From CAMLFJ01 sp040902305 (GTDB taxonomy: Bacteria > Methylomirabilota > Methylomirabilia > Rokubacteriales > CSP1-6), in contig JBBDXN010000040.1 in NCBI GenBank assembly GCA_040902305.1, forward strand, positions 62,001-126,000: a stretch of DNA of 64,000 bases, written 5' to 3'. The translations under genes were made by a program, and so were the position numbers. Below, in pieces: positions 6,818 through 15,002 of the stretch. Below the pieces are notes generated by a model. That model worked only from the letters and a program-made list of their open reading frames with translations, had not been told where the DNA came from and made no database searches. Position 1 is the first letter of the stretch; each line of letters starts with the position of its first letter.

Positions 6818-8548
6818 TCAGGAGTGGCTGGGCCCGGCGGTGTCTTCGGCGCGGACGGGGGTCTTGCCGCGGAGGAAGTCGAAGTCGCAGCCTTCGTGGG
6901 CCTGCAGCACGTGGTCGAGGAAGAGGCGGCCGTAGCCGCGCGTGTAGTGGGGCGGCCGGGGTTTCCACTGGGCGCGGCGCCGGGCCAGCTCCTCGTCGGG
7001 AACCCGCAGGGTCAAGCGCCGGTTCGGCACGTCCAGCTCGATCTCGTCGCCGTCCTGGACGAGCGCGAGCGGCCCGCCCGCCTCGGCTTCCGGCGAGACG
7101 TGCAGGGCCACCGTCCCGTACGACGTCCCGCTCATCCGCGCGTCGGAGATGCGCACCATGTCCTTCACGCCCTTCTGCAGGAGCTTGCGCGGGATCGGCG
7201 CGGCGCCCCACTCCGGCATGCCGGGCGCGCCCTTCGGTCCCACGCGCTTGAGCACCAGCACCGAGGTCTCGTCCACCTTCAGGTCGGGATCGTCGATCCG
7301 GGCGTGCAGATCCGCATGGTCCTCGAACACCACCGCGCGCCCGCGATGCGTGAGCAGATGGGGCGAGGCGGCCGACTGCTTCAGCACCGCGCCGTTCGGG
7401 CACAGGTTGCCGGTGAGGATGGCGGTGCCGCCCTCGTTGAGGATCGGCATGGCGAGGCGGCGGATCACGTCCTCGTTGTAGTTGACCGCGGCCTCGTTAT
7501 TGGCCGCGAGCGACTTGCCGGTCGCGGTGAGCGCGTCGCGATGTAGCAGCGGCAGCAGCTCCTTCAGCACCACCGGCAGCCCGCCCGCGTAGAAGAAGTC
7601 CTCCATCAGGTACTTCCCGGATGGGCGCACGTTGAGCAGCATCGGCGTGGTGCGCGAGAGCTCGTCGAAGCGCGAGAGCGCCAGCTCCACGCCCGCGCGC
7701 CCCGCGAGGGCGAGCAGATGGATGATCGCGTTGGTGGAGCCGCCGATGGCCATGCCGGTGCGGATCGCGTTGTCGAAGGCCTCGCGGGTGAGGATCTTCG
7801 AGGGCTTGAGGTCTTCCGTCACCATCTCCATGATCCGCCGCCCGCTCATCTCGGCCAGCGCCATCCGGCGCGAGTCGGCCGCGGGGATCGCCGCGTTGCC
7901 GGGCAGCGTCATGCCGAGCGTCTCCGCCATCGCGGCCATCGTGGAGGCGGTGCCCATCACCATGCAGTGCCCGGCCGAGCGCGAGAGGCACGCCTCGATC
8001 TCGCAGAACTCCTCCTCGCTCAGCCGGCCGGCCCGCCGCTCCGCCCAGAACCGCCAGTTGTCGGTGCCCGAGCCGATGTCCTCGGTGCGCCAGCGCCCCC
8101 GCAGCATGGGCCCGCCGGTGACCATGATCGCGGGCACGTCGGCGGAGGCGGCGCCCATCAGCATGGCGGGCGTGGTCTTGTCGCAGCCGGAGAGCAGCAC
8201 CACGCCGTCCAGCGGGTAGGCGCGGATGCACTCCTCCACGTCCATCGCCATCAGGTTGCGGAAGAGCATGGTGGTGGGCTTCATGAGGATCTCGCCCAGC
8301 GAGATCGTCGGGAACTCGAGCGGGAACCCGCCCGCCGAGAGCACGCCGCGCTTCACCGCCTCCGCCACCTGCCGGAGATGCGCGTTGCAGCTGGTCAGCT
8401 CGGACCAGGAGTTGGCGATGCCGATCACCGGCCGGCCGTCGAACATGAGCTCGCTGAAGCCCTCGGCCTTGATCCACGAGCGGTGGGCGAAGCCGTCCAG
8501 GTCCTTCTTGCCGAACCAGTTGTGACTGCGCAGCGCGGGCGTGGTCAC
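6818..8548 (-). CDS. IlvD/Edd-family dehydratase, probably sugar-acid (pentonate) dehydratase
   Basis: 576 aa. It has the three cysteine/[Fe-S] ligand regions of the family (TSCNAH, SGCDKTTPA, SAGHCMVMGTAST), the NLCPNGA block and the C-terminal catalytic serine motif DARMSGTSYGTV. The N-terminus (LRSHNWFGKKDLDGF..RSW) looks like the arabinonate/pentonate dehydratase branch more than biosynthetic dihydroxy-acid dehydratase IlvD. It would remove water from an aldonic acid to give a 2-keto-3-deoxy acid. The GTG start at 8548 is set by a strong AAGGAGGT 6 nt upstream; the open frame to 8818 lacks such a site and overlaps the neighbouring remnant. Substrate assignment is uncertain. Confidence 0.85.
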   Translation of the reverse strand: MTTPALRSHNWFGKKDLDGFAHRSWIKAEGFSELMFDGRPVIGIANSWSELTSCNAHLRQVAEAVKRGVLSAGGFPLEFPTISLGEILMKPTTMLFRNLMAMDVEECIRAYPLDGVVLLSGCDKTTPAMLMGAASADVPAIMVTGGPMLRGRWRTEDIGSGTDNWRFWAERRAGRLSEEEFCEIEACLSRSAGHCMVMGTASTMAAMAETLGMTLPGNAAIPAADSRRMALAEMSGRRIMEMVTEDLKPSKILTREAFDNAIRTGMAIGGSTNAIIHLLALAGRAGVELALSRFDELSRTTPMLLNVRPSGKYLMEDFFYAGGLPVVLKELLPLLHRDALTATGKSLAANNEAAVNYNEDVIRRLAMPILNEGGTAILTGNLCPNGAVLKQSAASPHLLTHRGRAVVFEDHADLHARIDDPDLKVDETSVLVLKRVGPKGAPGMPEWGAAPIPRKLLQKGVKDMVRISDARMSGTSYGTVALHVSPEAEAGGPLALVQDGDEIELDVPNRRLTLRVPDEELARRRAQWKPRPPHYTRGYGRLFLDHVLQAHEGCDFDFLRGKTPVRAEDTAGPSHS

Positions 8549-8554
8549 GAGGAC

Positions 8555-8562
8555 ACCTCCTT
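8555..8562 (-). promoter_or_regulatory. Strong Shine-Dalgarno fixing the IlvD-family start
   Basis: AAGGAGGT on the minus strand, 6 nt upstream of GTG 8548. It decides the start over the longer open frame. Confidence 0.75.
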
Positions 8563-8629
8563 GGGGACGGGTGGGCGACATTATAACCAGCATTGCGCCG
8601 GAAGGGCCGGGGAGCGAAACTGGAGCGTC

Positions 8630-8861
8630 ATGCCTCCCGAGACCCGCTATGCCAAGAGCGGAGACGTCCATCTCGCCTACCAGGTCCTGGGCGAGGGCCC
8701 TCTCGACCTCGTGTTCGTGCACGGCTGGGTCTCGAACGTCGAGTACGGGTGGGAGGTGCCGCAGCTCGCGCGCTTCCAGCGGCCTCCGGTTCAGCGAGCG
8801 CGGTCTCCACGCCCTCAAGGGCGTCCCGGGCGAGTGGCGGCTGTTCGCGGTGGAGCGGTAG
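8630..8861 (+). pseudogene. Remnant of an alpha/beta-hydrolase-nucleotidyl cyclase fusion gene, middle deleted
   Basis: From ATG 8630 the frame reads a typical start of an alpha/beta hydrolase (MPPETRYAKSGDVHLAYQVL..DLVFVHGWVSN, ending VPQLARFQR near 8780). The next frame then reads GLRFSERGLHALKGVPGEWR to TAG at 8861, the usual C-terminus of class III adenylate/guanylate cyclase modules found fused to such hydrolases. The catalytic hydrolase triad and the whole cyclase core are absent and the two pieces are out of phase, so this is an internally deleted gene. It is unlikely to make a functional product. Confidence 0.7.
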
Positions 8862-8939
8862 CTTGTATAGAATGACGTGGCGCAGCCCAGGTCGGCGCAA
8901 TGCGGCCCCGATCAATCAGCCGGACAGGAGACCAGCGCG

Positions 8940-9737
8940 ATGAGGCTAGCGGGCAAGGTGGCGGTGGTGACCGGCGGCGGCGCCGGGATCGGGCGGGGCA
9001 TCGTGCTGTGCATGGCCAAGGAGGGCGCCGACGTCGCCATCCCCGACATCCAGGACGCCAATGCCCAGTCGGTGGCGAAGGAGGTCGTGGGCATGGGCCG
9101 CAAGGCGATCTCGATGCGCTGCGACGTGACCAAGGGCGCCGACGTACAGGCCACCGTCGATCGCATCAAGCGGGAGCTGGGCAAGATCGACATCCTGGTG
9201 AACAACGCGGGCATGGCCTCCGCTCCCGGCATGCCCTTCACCAACAACTCGGAAGAGGACTGGGACCGGACCTACGCGGTCAACCTGAAGTCGGTCTTCC
9301 TCATGTGCAAGGCGCTGGCGCCCTACTTCATCGAGCGCAAGGCCGGGCGCATCATCAATATCGCCTCGATCGCGGGGCCGCTGGCCGCGCTGACCATGCC
9401 GCCCTACTCGGTGGCCAAGGGGGGCGTCATCACGTTCACGCGCGTCATCGCCAAGGAGCTGGCGCCCCACGGCGTCACCGTCAACGCGATCTGCCCGGGC
9501 GTGCTCTGGACCGCGTTCTGGGAGAACCTGGCCCAGTACATCGCCGACACGAACCCGGCCTTCAAGGGCATGACCGCGCGGCAGGTGTTCGACAAGCGCG
9601 TGGGCGACGTCATCCCGATGAAGCGCGAGCAGACCCCGGAGGATATCGGCCTCGCCGCGGTGTTCCTGGCCTCCGAGGACGCGCGCAACATCACGGGCCA
9701 GGCCCTGAACGTCGACGGCGGCTCGGTGATGCACTAG
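8940..9737 (+). CDS. Short-chain dehydrogenase/reductase (SDR)
   Basis: A 265-aa classical SDR: TGGGAGIGRG nucleotide loop (about 11-20), NNAG (about 89), INIASIAG with the catalytic Ser, YSVAKGG with Tyr/Lys, and NAICPG. The C-terminus ends ITGQALNVDGGSVMH, typical of 3-oxoacyl-ACP-reductase-like members. ATG 8940 has GGAG upstream (CAGGAGACCAGCGCG-ATG). It is probably a cytosolic NAD(P)-dependent alcohol or 3-hydroxyacyl dehydrogenase; the substrate is unknown. A palindromic repeat lies just after the stop, so transcription probably ends there. Confidence 0.88.
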   Translation: MRLAGKVAVVTGGGAGIGRGIVLCMAKEGADVAIPDIQDANAQSVAKEVVGMGRKAISMRCDVTKGADVQATVDRIKRELGKIDILVNNAGMASAPGMPFTNNSEEDWDRTYAVNLKSVFLMCKALAPYFIERKAGRIINIASIAGPLAALTMPPYSVAKGGVITFTRVIAKELAPHGVTVNAICPGVLWTAFWENLAQYIADTNPAFKGMTARQVFDKRVGDVIPMKREQTPEDIGLAAVFLASEDARNITGQALNVDGGSVMH

Positions 9738-9756
9738 ACCACCCCCCACCCACCAC

Positions 9757-9852
9757 CCCTCACCCCTACCCTCTCCCCTGAGGGGAGAGGGAGCTCGGAG
9801 GTACCCTCGGAAGTACCCTCGCCCCCGGAGGGGAGAGGGCAGGGTGAGGGGG
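9757..9852. repeat. Dispersed palindromic repeat (copy 1)
   Basis: CCCCTCACCCC...CTCTCCCC followed by AGGGGAGAGGG, then a second hairpin ending GGGGAGAGGGCAGGGTGAGG. It lies between an SDR stop and the DUF4864 gene and can fold as a transcriptional hairpin. Confidence 0.85.
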
Positions 9853-9865
9853 AGCGAAGAGAGCG

Positions 9866-10282
9866 ATGAGACGGATCGTGATTGCCCTGGCGGTCGTGCT
9901 GTTCCCGCTCTGCGCCTCCGCCTGGGCGCAGGCCGGCAAGGCCGACGCCAAGACCGCCGCCGAGCCGGTGGTGAAGCAGCTCGAGGCCTTTCGCCGCGAC
10001 GACTACGACACGGCCTTCACCTTCGCCTCGGAGGAGATTCGAACGCAGTTCGACCGCCAGAGCTTCGAGCTGATGGTGCGCCGCGGCTACCCGGAGATCG
10101 CGCGCTCTACCTTCGTGGTGATCACCCGGACGGAGCTGGCGCCCGATGGCTCGGCCTACGTCACCGTGAAGATCCGCGGCGACAACGGCCAGTCCATCGA
10201 GGCGCTCTACGAGCTGGTGTGGCAGCGCGACGGTTGGAGGATCAACGGCGTGGCCACCCGTCCGGATGCGGGGGTCGTTTAG
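9866..10282 (+). CDS. Secreted DUF4864 protein
   Basis: 138 aa. It has an N-terminal signal peptide (MRRIVIALAVVLFPLCASAWAQ, cleavage near residue 22), then an NTF2-like alpha/beta domain: LEAFRRDDYDTAFTFAS, IRTQFDRQSFELMVRRGYPEI, and a closing WQRDGWRINGVATRPD. This order is characteristic of DUF4864, a small periplasmic domain of unknown function. It is bounded on both sides by palindromic repeats and is probably transcribed alone. No catalytic residues can be named. Confidence 0.75.
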   Translation: MRRIVIALAVVLFPLCASAWAQAGKADAKTAAEPVVKQLEAFRRDDYDTAFTFASEEIRTQFDRQSFELMVRRGYPEIARSTFVVITRTELAPDGSAYVTVKIRGDNGQSIEALYELVWQRDGWRINGVATRPDAGVV

Positions 10283-10311
10283 TCGGGCGTTCGTTTAGTA
10301 TGGATAGACCA

Positions 10312-10348
10312 CCCCTCACCCCGGCCCTCCCCCCTGAGGGGAGAGGGT
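10312..10348. repeat. Dispersed palindromic repeat (copy 2, single hairpin)
   Basis: CCCCTCACCCCGGCCCTCCC then CCTGAGGGGAGAGGG. A short copy ending 22 nt before the acyl-CoA dehydrogenase start at 10371. Confidence 0.75.
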
Positions 10349-10370
10349 AATCTCGAGCCCTAGGAGCGCA

Positions 10371-11564
10371 ATGGACTTCGACTTCACGCAAGAGCAGCAG
10401 GACTTCCGCCGCGAGGTCCGCGCCTGGCTGGCCGAGAACGTGCCCGCGGACCTGAAGGGCCGCGGCTTCGCGTCGTCACGCGCCGACGTCAAGGAGGTCA
10501 ACCGCCTGCGCGAGTGGCAGCGCGCGCTCCACAAGGCCGGCTACGTGGGCATGGACTGGCCGGCCGAGTACGGCGGGCGCGGCGCCTCGATCATGGAGCA
10601 GGTCATCCTCTACGAGGAGCTGTCGCATAGCGGGAGCCCGCAGCCGCTCAACCGCAGCGGCCTCAGCATGCTGGGCCCCACCCTGATGAAGCACGGCACC
10701 CCCGCCCAGCGCGCCCAGCACCTCGACCGCATCCTGACCGCGGAGGACATCTGGTGCCAGGGCTTCTCCGAGCCCAACGCGGGCAGCGACCTGGCCAATC
10801 TGCAGACGCGCGCGGTGCTGGACGGCGACCACTACGTGCTGAACGGCCAGAAGGTGTGGACGAGCATGGCCCACGTGGCCGCGTGGGGCTTCTTCCTGGT
10901 GCGCACCGATCCGACCGCGGCCAAGCACAAGGGCATCACCTTCCTGCTGCTCGACATGAAGAGCCCCGGCCTCACGATCCGGCCGCTGCGCCAGATCACC
11001 GGCGAGGCCGAGTTCAACGAGGTCTTCCTCGAGAACGTGCGGGTGCCGGTCGGCAACGTGGTGGGCAAGGTGAACGAGGGCTGGGGGGTGGCGCTCACCA
11101 CCCTGGCCTACGAGCGCGACGTGCTCACGATGATCCGGCACATCAGCCTGCGCACCGCGCTGCACAAGCTGCTGTCGCTGGCCCGGCGCACCATGAAGAA
11201 CGGGCGCCCGGCGTCGGAAGACCCGGTGGTGCGCCAGAAGATCGCCACGATCGCCATCGGCGAGCGGGTGCTCCAGCTCAACGGCTACCGTAGCCTGACC
11301 AAGATCCTGCGCGGCGGCTCGCCCGGCCCCGAGGGCTCCATCTCCAAGCTGTTCTGGAGCCAGCTCGATCAGGAGCTGGCGGAGCTGGCCACCGAGATCA
11401 TCGGGCCCTACTCGCAGCTCATGCCGGGCAGCGCCCTCGCCCCCGACGAAGGCGAGTGGGAGTTCTACTGCCTGCTGGCGCGCGGCAGCGGCATCCGCGC
11501 CGGCACCACCGAGATTCTGCGAAATATCCTGGGCGAGCGCGTGCTCGGCCTGCCCAAAGACTAG
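10371..11564 (+). CDS. Acyl-CoA dehydrogenase
   Basis: A 397-aa flavoprotein with the standard three-domain layout: an N-terminal helical domain (MDFDFTQEQQDFRREVRAWL), a mid beta domain with the FAD motif CQGFSEPNAGSDLA (about 127-140) and GQKVWTSMAHVA, and a C-terminal four-helix domain ending IRAGTTEILRNILGERVLGLP. It should catalyse alpha,beta-dehydrogenation of an acyl-CoA with electrons passed to ETF. An enoyl-CoA hydratase follows 11 nt later, giving two consecutive beta-oxidation steps. ATG 10371 is preceded by AGGAGCGCA. Confidence 0.9.
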   Translation: MDFDFTQEQQDFRREVRAWLAENVPADLKGRGFASSRADVKEVNRLREWQRALHKAGYVGMDWPAEYGGRGASIMEQVILYEELSHSGSPQPLNRSGLSMLGPTLMKHGTPAQRAQHLDRILTAEDIWCQGFSEPNAGSDLANLQTRAVLDGDHYVLNGQKVWTSMAHVAAWGFFLVRTDPTAAKHKGITFLLLDMKSPGLTIRPLRQITGEAEFNEVFLENVRVPVGNVVGKVNEGWGVALTTLAYERDVLTMIRHISLRTALHKLLSLARRTMKNGRPASEDPVVRQKIATIAIGERVLQLNGYRSLTKILRGGSPGPEGSISKLFWSQLDQELAELATEIIGPYSQLMPGSALAPDEGEWEFYCLLARGSGIRAGTTEILRNILGERVLGLPKD

Positions 11565-11575
11565 GAGAACCCACC

Positions 11576-12370
11576 GTGGCCACCGAGACCAGCGAGCTGC
11601 TCTACGAGGTGAAAGACCGCATCGCCACCATCACGCTCAACCGGCCCGACAAGATGAACGCCTTCACCGGGCCCATGATCGAGCGCTGGGCCGCCTCGCT
11701 CAACGAGGCGCAGCATGACGCGAACGTGAACGTGGTGATCGTCACCGGCGCGGGCAAGGCCTTCTGCTCCGGCGGCGACGTCGGCCGCATGGGCGCGGGC
11801 GCCCCCACCCCGCTCGACAACAAGAACGGCCTCTGGGAGCACATCCACCGCGTCCCCAAGACGCTGGAAGCGATGGACAAGCCGGTCATCGCCATGATCA
11901 ACGGCGTCACCGTCGGCGCGGGCATGGGCATGTCGCTCATGTGCGACATGCGCATCGCCTCGGAGGCGGCGCGCTTCTCCACCGGCTACGTGCGCGTGGG
12001 CCTCGTGCCCGGCGACGGCGACACGTATTTCCTGCCGCGCCTCATCGGCACCGCCCGCGCGCTCGAGCTGCTGTGGACGGCCGATTTCATCGAAGCCCCC
12101 GAGGCCCTGCGCCTCGGCATCGTCAACCGCGTGGTGCCGGCGGACAAGCTCCACGAGGAGACCTACGCCTTTGCCCGCCGCATCGCCGACGGCCCCCAGA
12201 TCCCGGTCCGGATGATCAAGCGGCTGGTCTACCAGTCCATGCGCCTCGACCTGCGCACGCACCTCGACCTGGTGTCGTCCCACATGGCGGTGGTGCGCGA
12301 GACCGAGGACCACAAGGAAGGCGTGCAGGCCTTCAAGGACAAGCGTCCGCCGAAGTTCAAGGGGCGGTAG
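11576..12370 (+). CDS. Enoyl-CoA hydratase/isomerase family protein
   Basis: A 264-aa crotonase-fold protein. It has the oxyanion-hole segments ITLNRPDKMNAF and GAGKAFCSGGDVGRM (about 58-72), then MINGVTVGAGMGMSLMCDMRIAS. One catalytic Glu position appears as GLVPGDGD, with Asp rather than Glu, so isomerase or thioesterase activity is possible instead of hydratase. GTG 11576 follows TAGGAGAACCCACC, which supplies the ribosome site at the stop of the acyl-CoA dehydrogenase gene; the two are co-transcribed. Confidence 0.85.
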   Translation: MATETSELLYEVKDRIATITLNRPDKMNAFTGPMIERWAASLNEAQHDANVNVVIVTGAGKAFCSGGDVGRMGAGAPTPLDNKNGLWEHIHRVPKTLEAMDKPVIAMINGVTVGAGMGMSLMCDMRIASEAARFSTGYVRVGLVPGDGDTYFLPRLIGTARALELLWTADFIEAPEALRLGIVNRVVPADKLHEETYAFARRIADGPQIPVRMIKRLVYQSMRLDLRTHLDLVSSHMAVVRETEDHKEGVQAFKDKRPPKFKGR

Positions 12371-12392
12371 GACCCGGCCGCGGAGTCGCGCC

Positions 12393-13439
12393 GTGAGACG
12401 GCCCCCGGCCGTCTGGGTGGTCATTCTCAACTGGAACGGCCTGGCGGACACGCTCGAGTGTCTGGCTTCGGCCCGGCGGCTCCGGTACGGGAATCTCTAC
12501 GTGGTGGTCGTCGACAACGGCTCCTCCTCGTCGGAGGCCGACCAGATCGAGGGCAGCGGTCTGGCAGACGCCGTCCTCCAGGAGCCCGGGAACCTGGGGT
12601 ATGCCGCCGGCTGCAACGTCGGGCTCCGATACGCCCTCGGTCGCAATCCCGACTACGTCTGGCTCCTGAACAACGACACGGTCATCGATGGCGGCTGTCT
12701 CGATGCGCTGGTGACCGTGGGCGAGAGCGACGAGCGGATCGGGATCTTGAGCCCGGTGGTCTACGAGTTTGCCTCGCCGCATGAGATCCAGTTCGCGGGA
12801 ACGGTCGTCGATCTGCACGGGGAGCGCAAACCCACGCTGACGGCGCTGGCCGGCCCCGCCGCCCAGGCGAACGAAGGGCGCCTGGCGCTCTGGGGCACGG
12901 CCCTGCTGATCAAGCGCTCGGTCGTGGAGAAGATCGGGTTCCTCGACGAGCGCTACTTCGCGTACGTCGAGGACATGGACTTCAGCGTCCGCGCGATTGG
13001 GGCGGGTTTCAGGACGAGCGTCGTGCACGAGGCGGCCGTCTTTCACAAGCACGGCGCGTCGCTGGGCACCGGGGAGTCCCCGATCCGCGAGTACCTGCTG
13101 GCGCGCAACGAGTATCTCTTCTGGACGACGCATCTCACCGGCTGGCGGCGTGTCCGCTACCGGTTCCGGTACGTCCCCTGGGTCCTGAGGCGGATCCTCG
13201 ACGCGCGGGTGAACGGGCGGAAGAGCACGGAGGAATACATCGCGAGCGGCGGATGGGACGCGCTGCGCGGGCGCTGGGGATCGTGGGAGCGCCGCGGCCG
13301 GCTCCCGGGCTGGCTGCGGGCGGTGCTGAACCGGGTCGTGCTAGGCTGGCGGCCCTTCCTGTGGGTGAAGCTCCTCGAGGGCGACTTCCGGGGAGTGGCG
13401 GCGGAGGTCCTGCGACGCGGCATGAAGAGGCGTGGTTAA
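12393..13439 (+). CDS. Glycosyltransferase family 2 (rhamnosyltransferase-like)
   Basis: A 348-aa GT-A fold enzyme with WVVILNWNGLADTLECLAS at the N-terminus, VVVVDNGSSSSEAD (nucleotide-sugar Asp), WLLNNDTVID (the DxD-like NND metal site), GTALLIKRSVVEKIGFLDE and the acceptor-side FAYVEDMDFSVRA with its catalytic ED. This pattern is typical of bacterial rhamnosyltransferases and other polysaccharide GT2 enzymes. The C-terminus is basic and amphipathic without clear TM helices. It overlaps the next gene by 8 nt. It is physically separate from the main glycan cluster at 43-51 kb. Confidence 0.87.
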   Translation: MRRPPAVWVVILNWNGLADTLECLASARRLRYGNLYVVVVDNGSSSSEADQIEGSGLADAVLQEPGNLGYAAGCNVGLRYALGRNPDYVWLLNNDTVIDGGCLDALVTVGESDERIGILSPVVYEFASPHEIQFAGTVVDLHGERKPTLTALAGPAAQANEGRLALWGTALLIKRSVVEKIGFLDERYFAYVEDMDFSVRAIGAGFRTSVVHEAAVFHKHGASLGTGESPIREYLLARNEYLFWTTHLTGWRRVRYRFRYVPWVLRRILDARVNGRKSTEEYIASGGWDALRGRWGSWERRGRLPGWLRAVLNRVVLGWRPFLWVKLLEGDFRGVAAEVLRRGMKRRG

Positions 13440-13881
13440 GTATCGACGCATCCAGGATCCCACCTTCGGTGAGCTCACCTACGAGCCGCCGTGGTGGAGA
13501 GGCAAGACGCTGTTTCGTCCGGGCTCCAGCGAGGTCGCGATCGGTATCGAGGCGGATGAGCACGGTCCCACTGACCAGCAGAGAGAGCGCTTCCGGGAGC
13601 TTGTCCAGAAATACCCGGGCCTGCTCCCGTCGATCGGCGCCGCCTTGTGGGAGCTCTATCGTCCGGTGCGTGCCGAGCTCGAAAGCGACCGCGATGCTCG
13701 TCTCGGGCCGAGCAGCGTAAGCGGAATGGCCGAACACACCGAGCTGTACGGGATCGACGTCCGCCACGATGGCGGGATCGAGCTCGGCTACGGTTTTGAG
13801 CGCGAGGTGGGCTGGGACGATGCGATGTTCAACGTCGCGATCGAGGGCTGGACGCCCCGGCCGGTCAGCCTCGACGATTGA
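13432..13881 (+). CDS. Conserved hypothetical protein (DUF6985/DUF2262-like)
   Basis: A 149-aa soluble acidic protein starting at GTG 13432, overlapping the glycosyltransferase stop by 8 nt. The N-terminus FGELTYEPPWWRGKTLFRPG, then VAIGIEADEHGPTDQQRERF, resembles the small DUF6985/DUF2262-type domains that often occur as free immunity-like or orphan proteins; the match is by eye and weak. A second half (LYGIDVRHDGGIELGYGFE) looks like the beta-sheet part of the same fold. No catalytic motif is seen and the function is unknown. Confidence 0.55.
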   Translation: MVKYRRIQDPTFGELTYEPPWWRGKTLFRPGSSEVAIGIEADEHGPTDQQRERFRELVQKYPGLLPSIGAALWELYRPVRAELESDRDARLGPSSVSGMAEHTELYGIDVRHDGGIELGYGFEREVGWDDAMFNVAIEGWTPRPVSLDD

Positions 13882-13919
13882 TGACCCCTGAGCATCGCGC
13901 GCTGATCGAGCGGATCCGG
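13881..13919 (+). pseudogene. Duplicated 5' end of the DinB gene (39-nt remnant)
   Basis: ATGACCCCTGAGCATCGCGC... through GGATCCGG matches the first 39 nt of the DinB gene at 16596 with only three mismatches and encodes the same MTPEHRALIERIR, after which similarity ends. The A of the ATG is the last base of the preceding stop codon. Confidence 0.65.
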
Positions 13920-13929
13920 GTGGAGAGAC

Positions 13930-14991
13930 ATGAGTCCCGACCTGGTTGACGCGGCGGGCCCGCCCCGGCAGTATCTGACCCGCCCCGTGCAGCCCAACGA
14001 GAGAGAAGACCGGCCGCTCCACCGTCGCGCCCTCCTGGCCGCGCTGGGCGGCGCCTTCGCCCTCCGGCCCGTCGCCGCGCTCGCCCAGGCGCCCGCGAAG
14101 GTGCCCCGCATCGGCTGGCTGACGAGCAGCGTGGTCCACACCCCCAACGTCGGCGCGTTCCTCCGGGAGATGCGGGCGCTCGGGTACGCGGACGTGAGCC
14201 TCGAGGTGCGCGCGGCGGAGGGCAAACTGGACCGGCTGCCCTCGCTGGCCGCAGAGCTCGTGGCGCTGGCGCCCGCGGTGATCGTCACCGACGGCGGCCC
14301 CGCGGTCATCGCGGCCAAGAAGGCCACCACCACCGTGCCCGTCGTCATCGGGGCCGCCGCGATCGACCTGGTGCGGCAGGGCGTGGTGGCGAGCCTGGCG
14401 CGCCCCGGCGGCAACGTGACCGGCTTCCTGATCTCCACCGGCGCCGAGCTGGACGGCAAGCGGCTCGAGCTGCTGCGCGAGGCCCTGCCGTCGCTGGCCC
14501 GCGTGGCGGTGGTCTGGAATCCGCGCAACGACGCCAACCCGCACAAGCTGGCCAGCCTCGAATCACCGGCCCGAGCCCTCGGCGTGCAGCTCGAGAGCGT
14601 CCAGGCCCGTGACGTCCAGGACATCGAGCGCGCTCTCGGCGGCGGGGTCCGGCGGCGCGTGGACGCGATGCTGGCCCTGGCCGACGCGTTCCTGTGGAGC
14701 CAGCGCGAGCGCATCGTGGCGGTGGCGGCCCGGCACCGGCTGCCCGCGATGTATCCGGAACTGGACTTCAGCGAGTCGGGCGGCCTGATGGCGTACGGGA
14801 CATCCGTGCCCGACAACTTCCGGCGCGCGGCGGGCTACGTGGACCGGATCCTGAAGGGGGCGAAGCCGGCGGACCTGCCGGTCGAGCAGCCCGCCAAGTT
14901 CGAGCTGATGATCAACCTCAAGACCGCCCGCGCCCTCGGCCTGACCGTCCCGCAGTCGCTCCTCGTGCGGGCGGATCGCGTGGTCGAGTGA
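13930..14991 (+). CDS. ABC transporter substrate-binding protein (COG2984/TrpX-like)
   Basis: 353 aa. An N-terminal cytosolic stretch is followed by a twin-Arg-like leader (HRRALLAALGGAFALRPVAALAQAP, about residues 35-58), then a periplasmic-binding-protein fold of the PF04392 type: VPRIGWLTSS, FLREMRALGY, VIVTDGGPAVIAAKKATTTVPVV, GVVASLARPGGNVTGF, LKTARALGLTVPQSLLVRAD. Such proteins are frequent in this kind of genome and usually orphaned from permease and ATPase genes, as here. The start may be downstream of ATG 13930, nearer the leader. The ligand is unknown. Confidence 0.82.
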   Translation: MSPDLVDAAGPPRQYLTRPVQPNEREDRPLHRRALLAALGGAFALRPVAALAQAPAKVPRIGWLTSSVVHTPNVGAFLREMRALGYADVSLEVRAAEGKLDRLPSLAAELVALAPAVIVTDGGPAVIAAKKATTTVPVVIGAAAIDLVRQGVVASLARPGGNVTGFLISTGAELDGKRLELLREALPSLARVAVVWNPRNDANPHKLASLESPARALGVQLESVQARDVQDIERALGGGVRRRVDAMLALADAFLWSQRERIVAVAARHRLPAMYPELDFSESGGLMAYGTSVPDNFRRAAGYVDRILKGAKPADLPVEQPAKFELMINLKTARALGLTVPQSLLVRADRVVE

Positions 14992-15002
14992 GCGGCGCCC
15001 GC

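Noticed and set aside
9757..9852. Palindromic repeat as a CRISPR array
   Set aside because: Copies are self-complementary, irregularly spaced and scattered over 45 kb, without spacers or cas genes.
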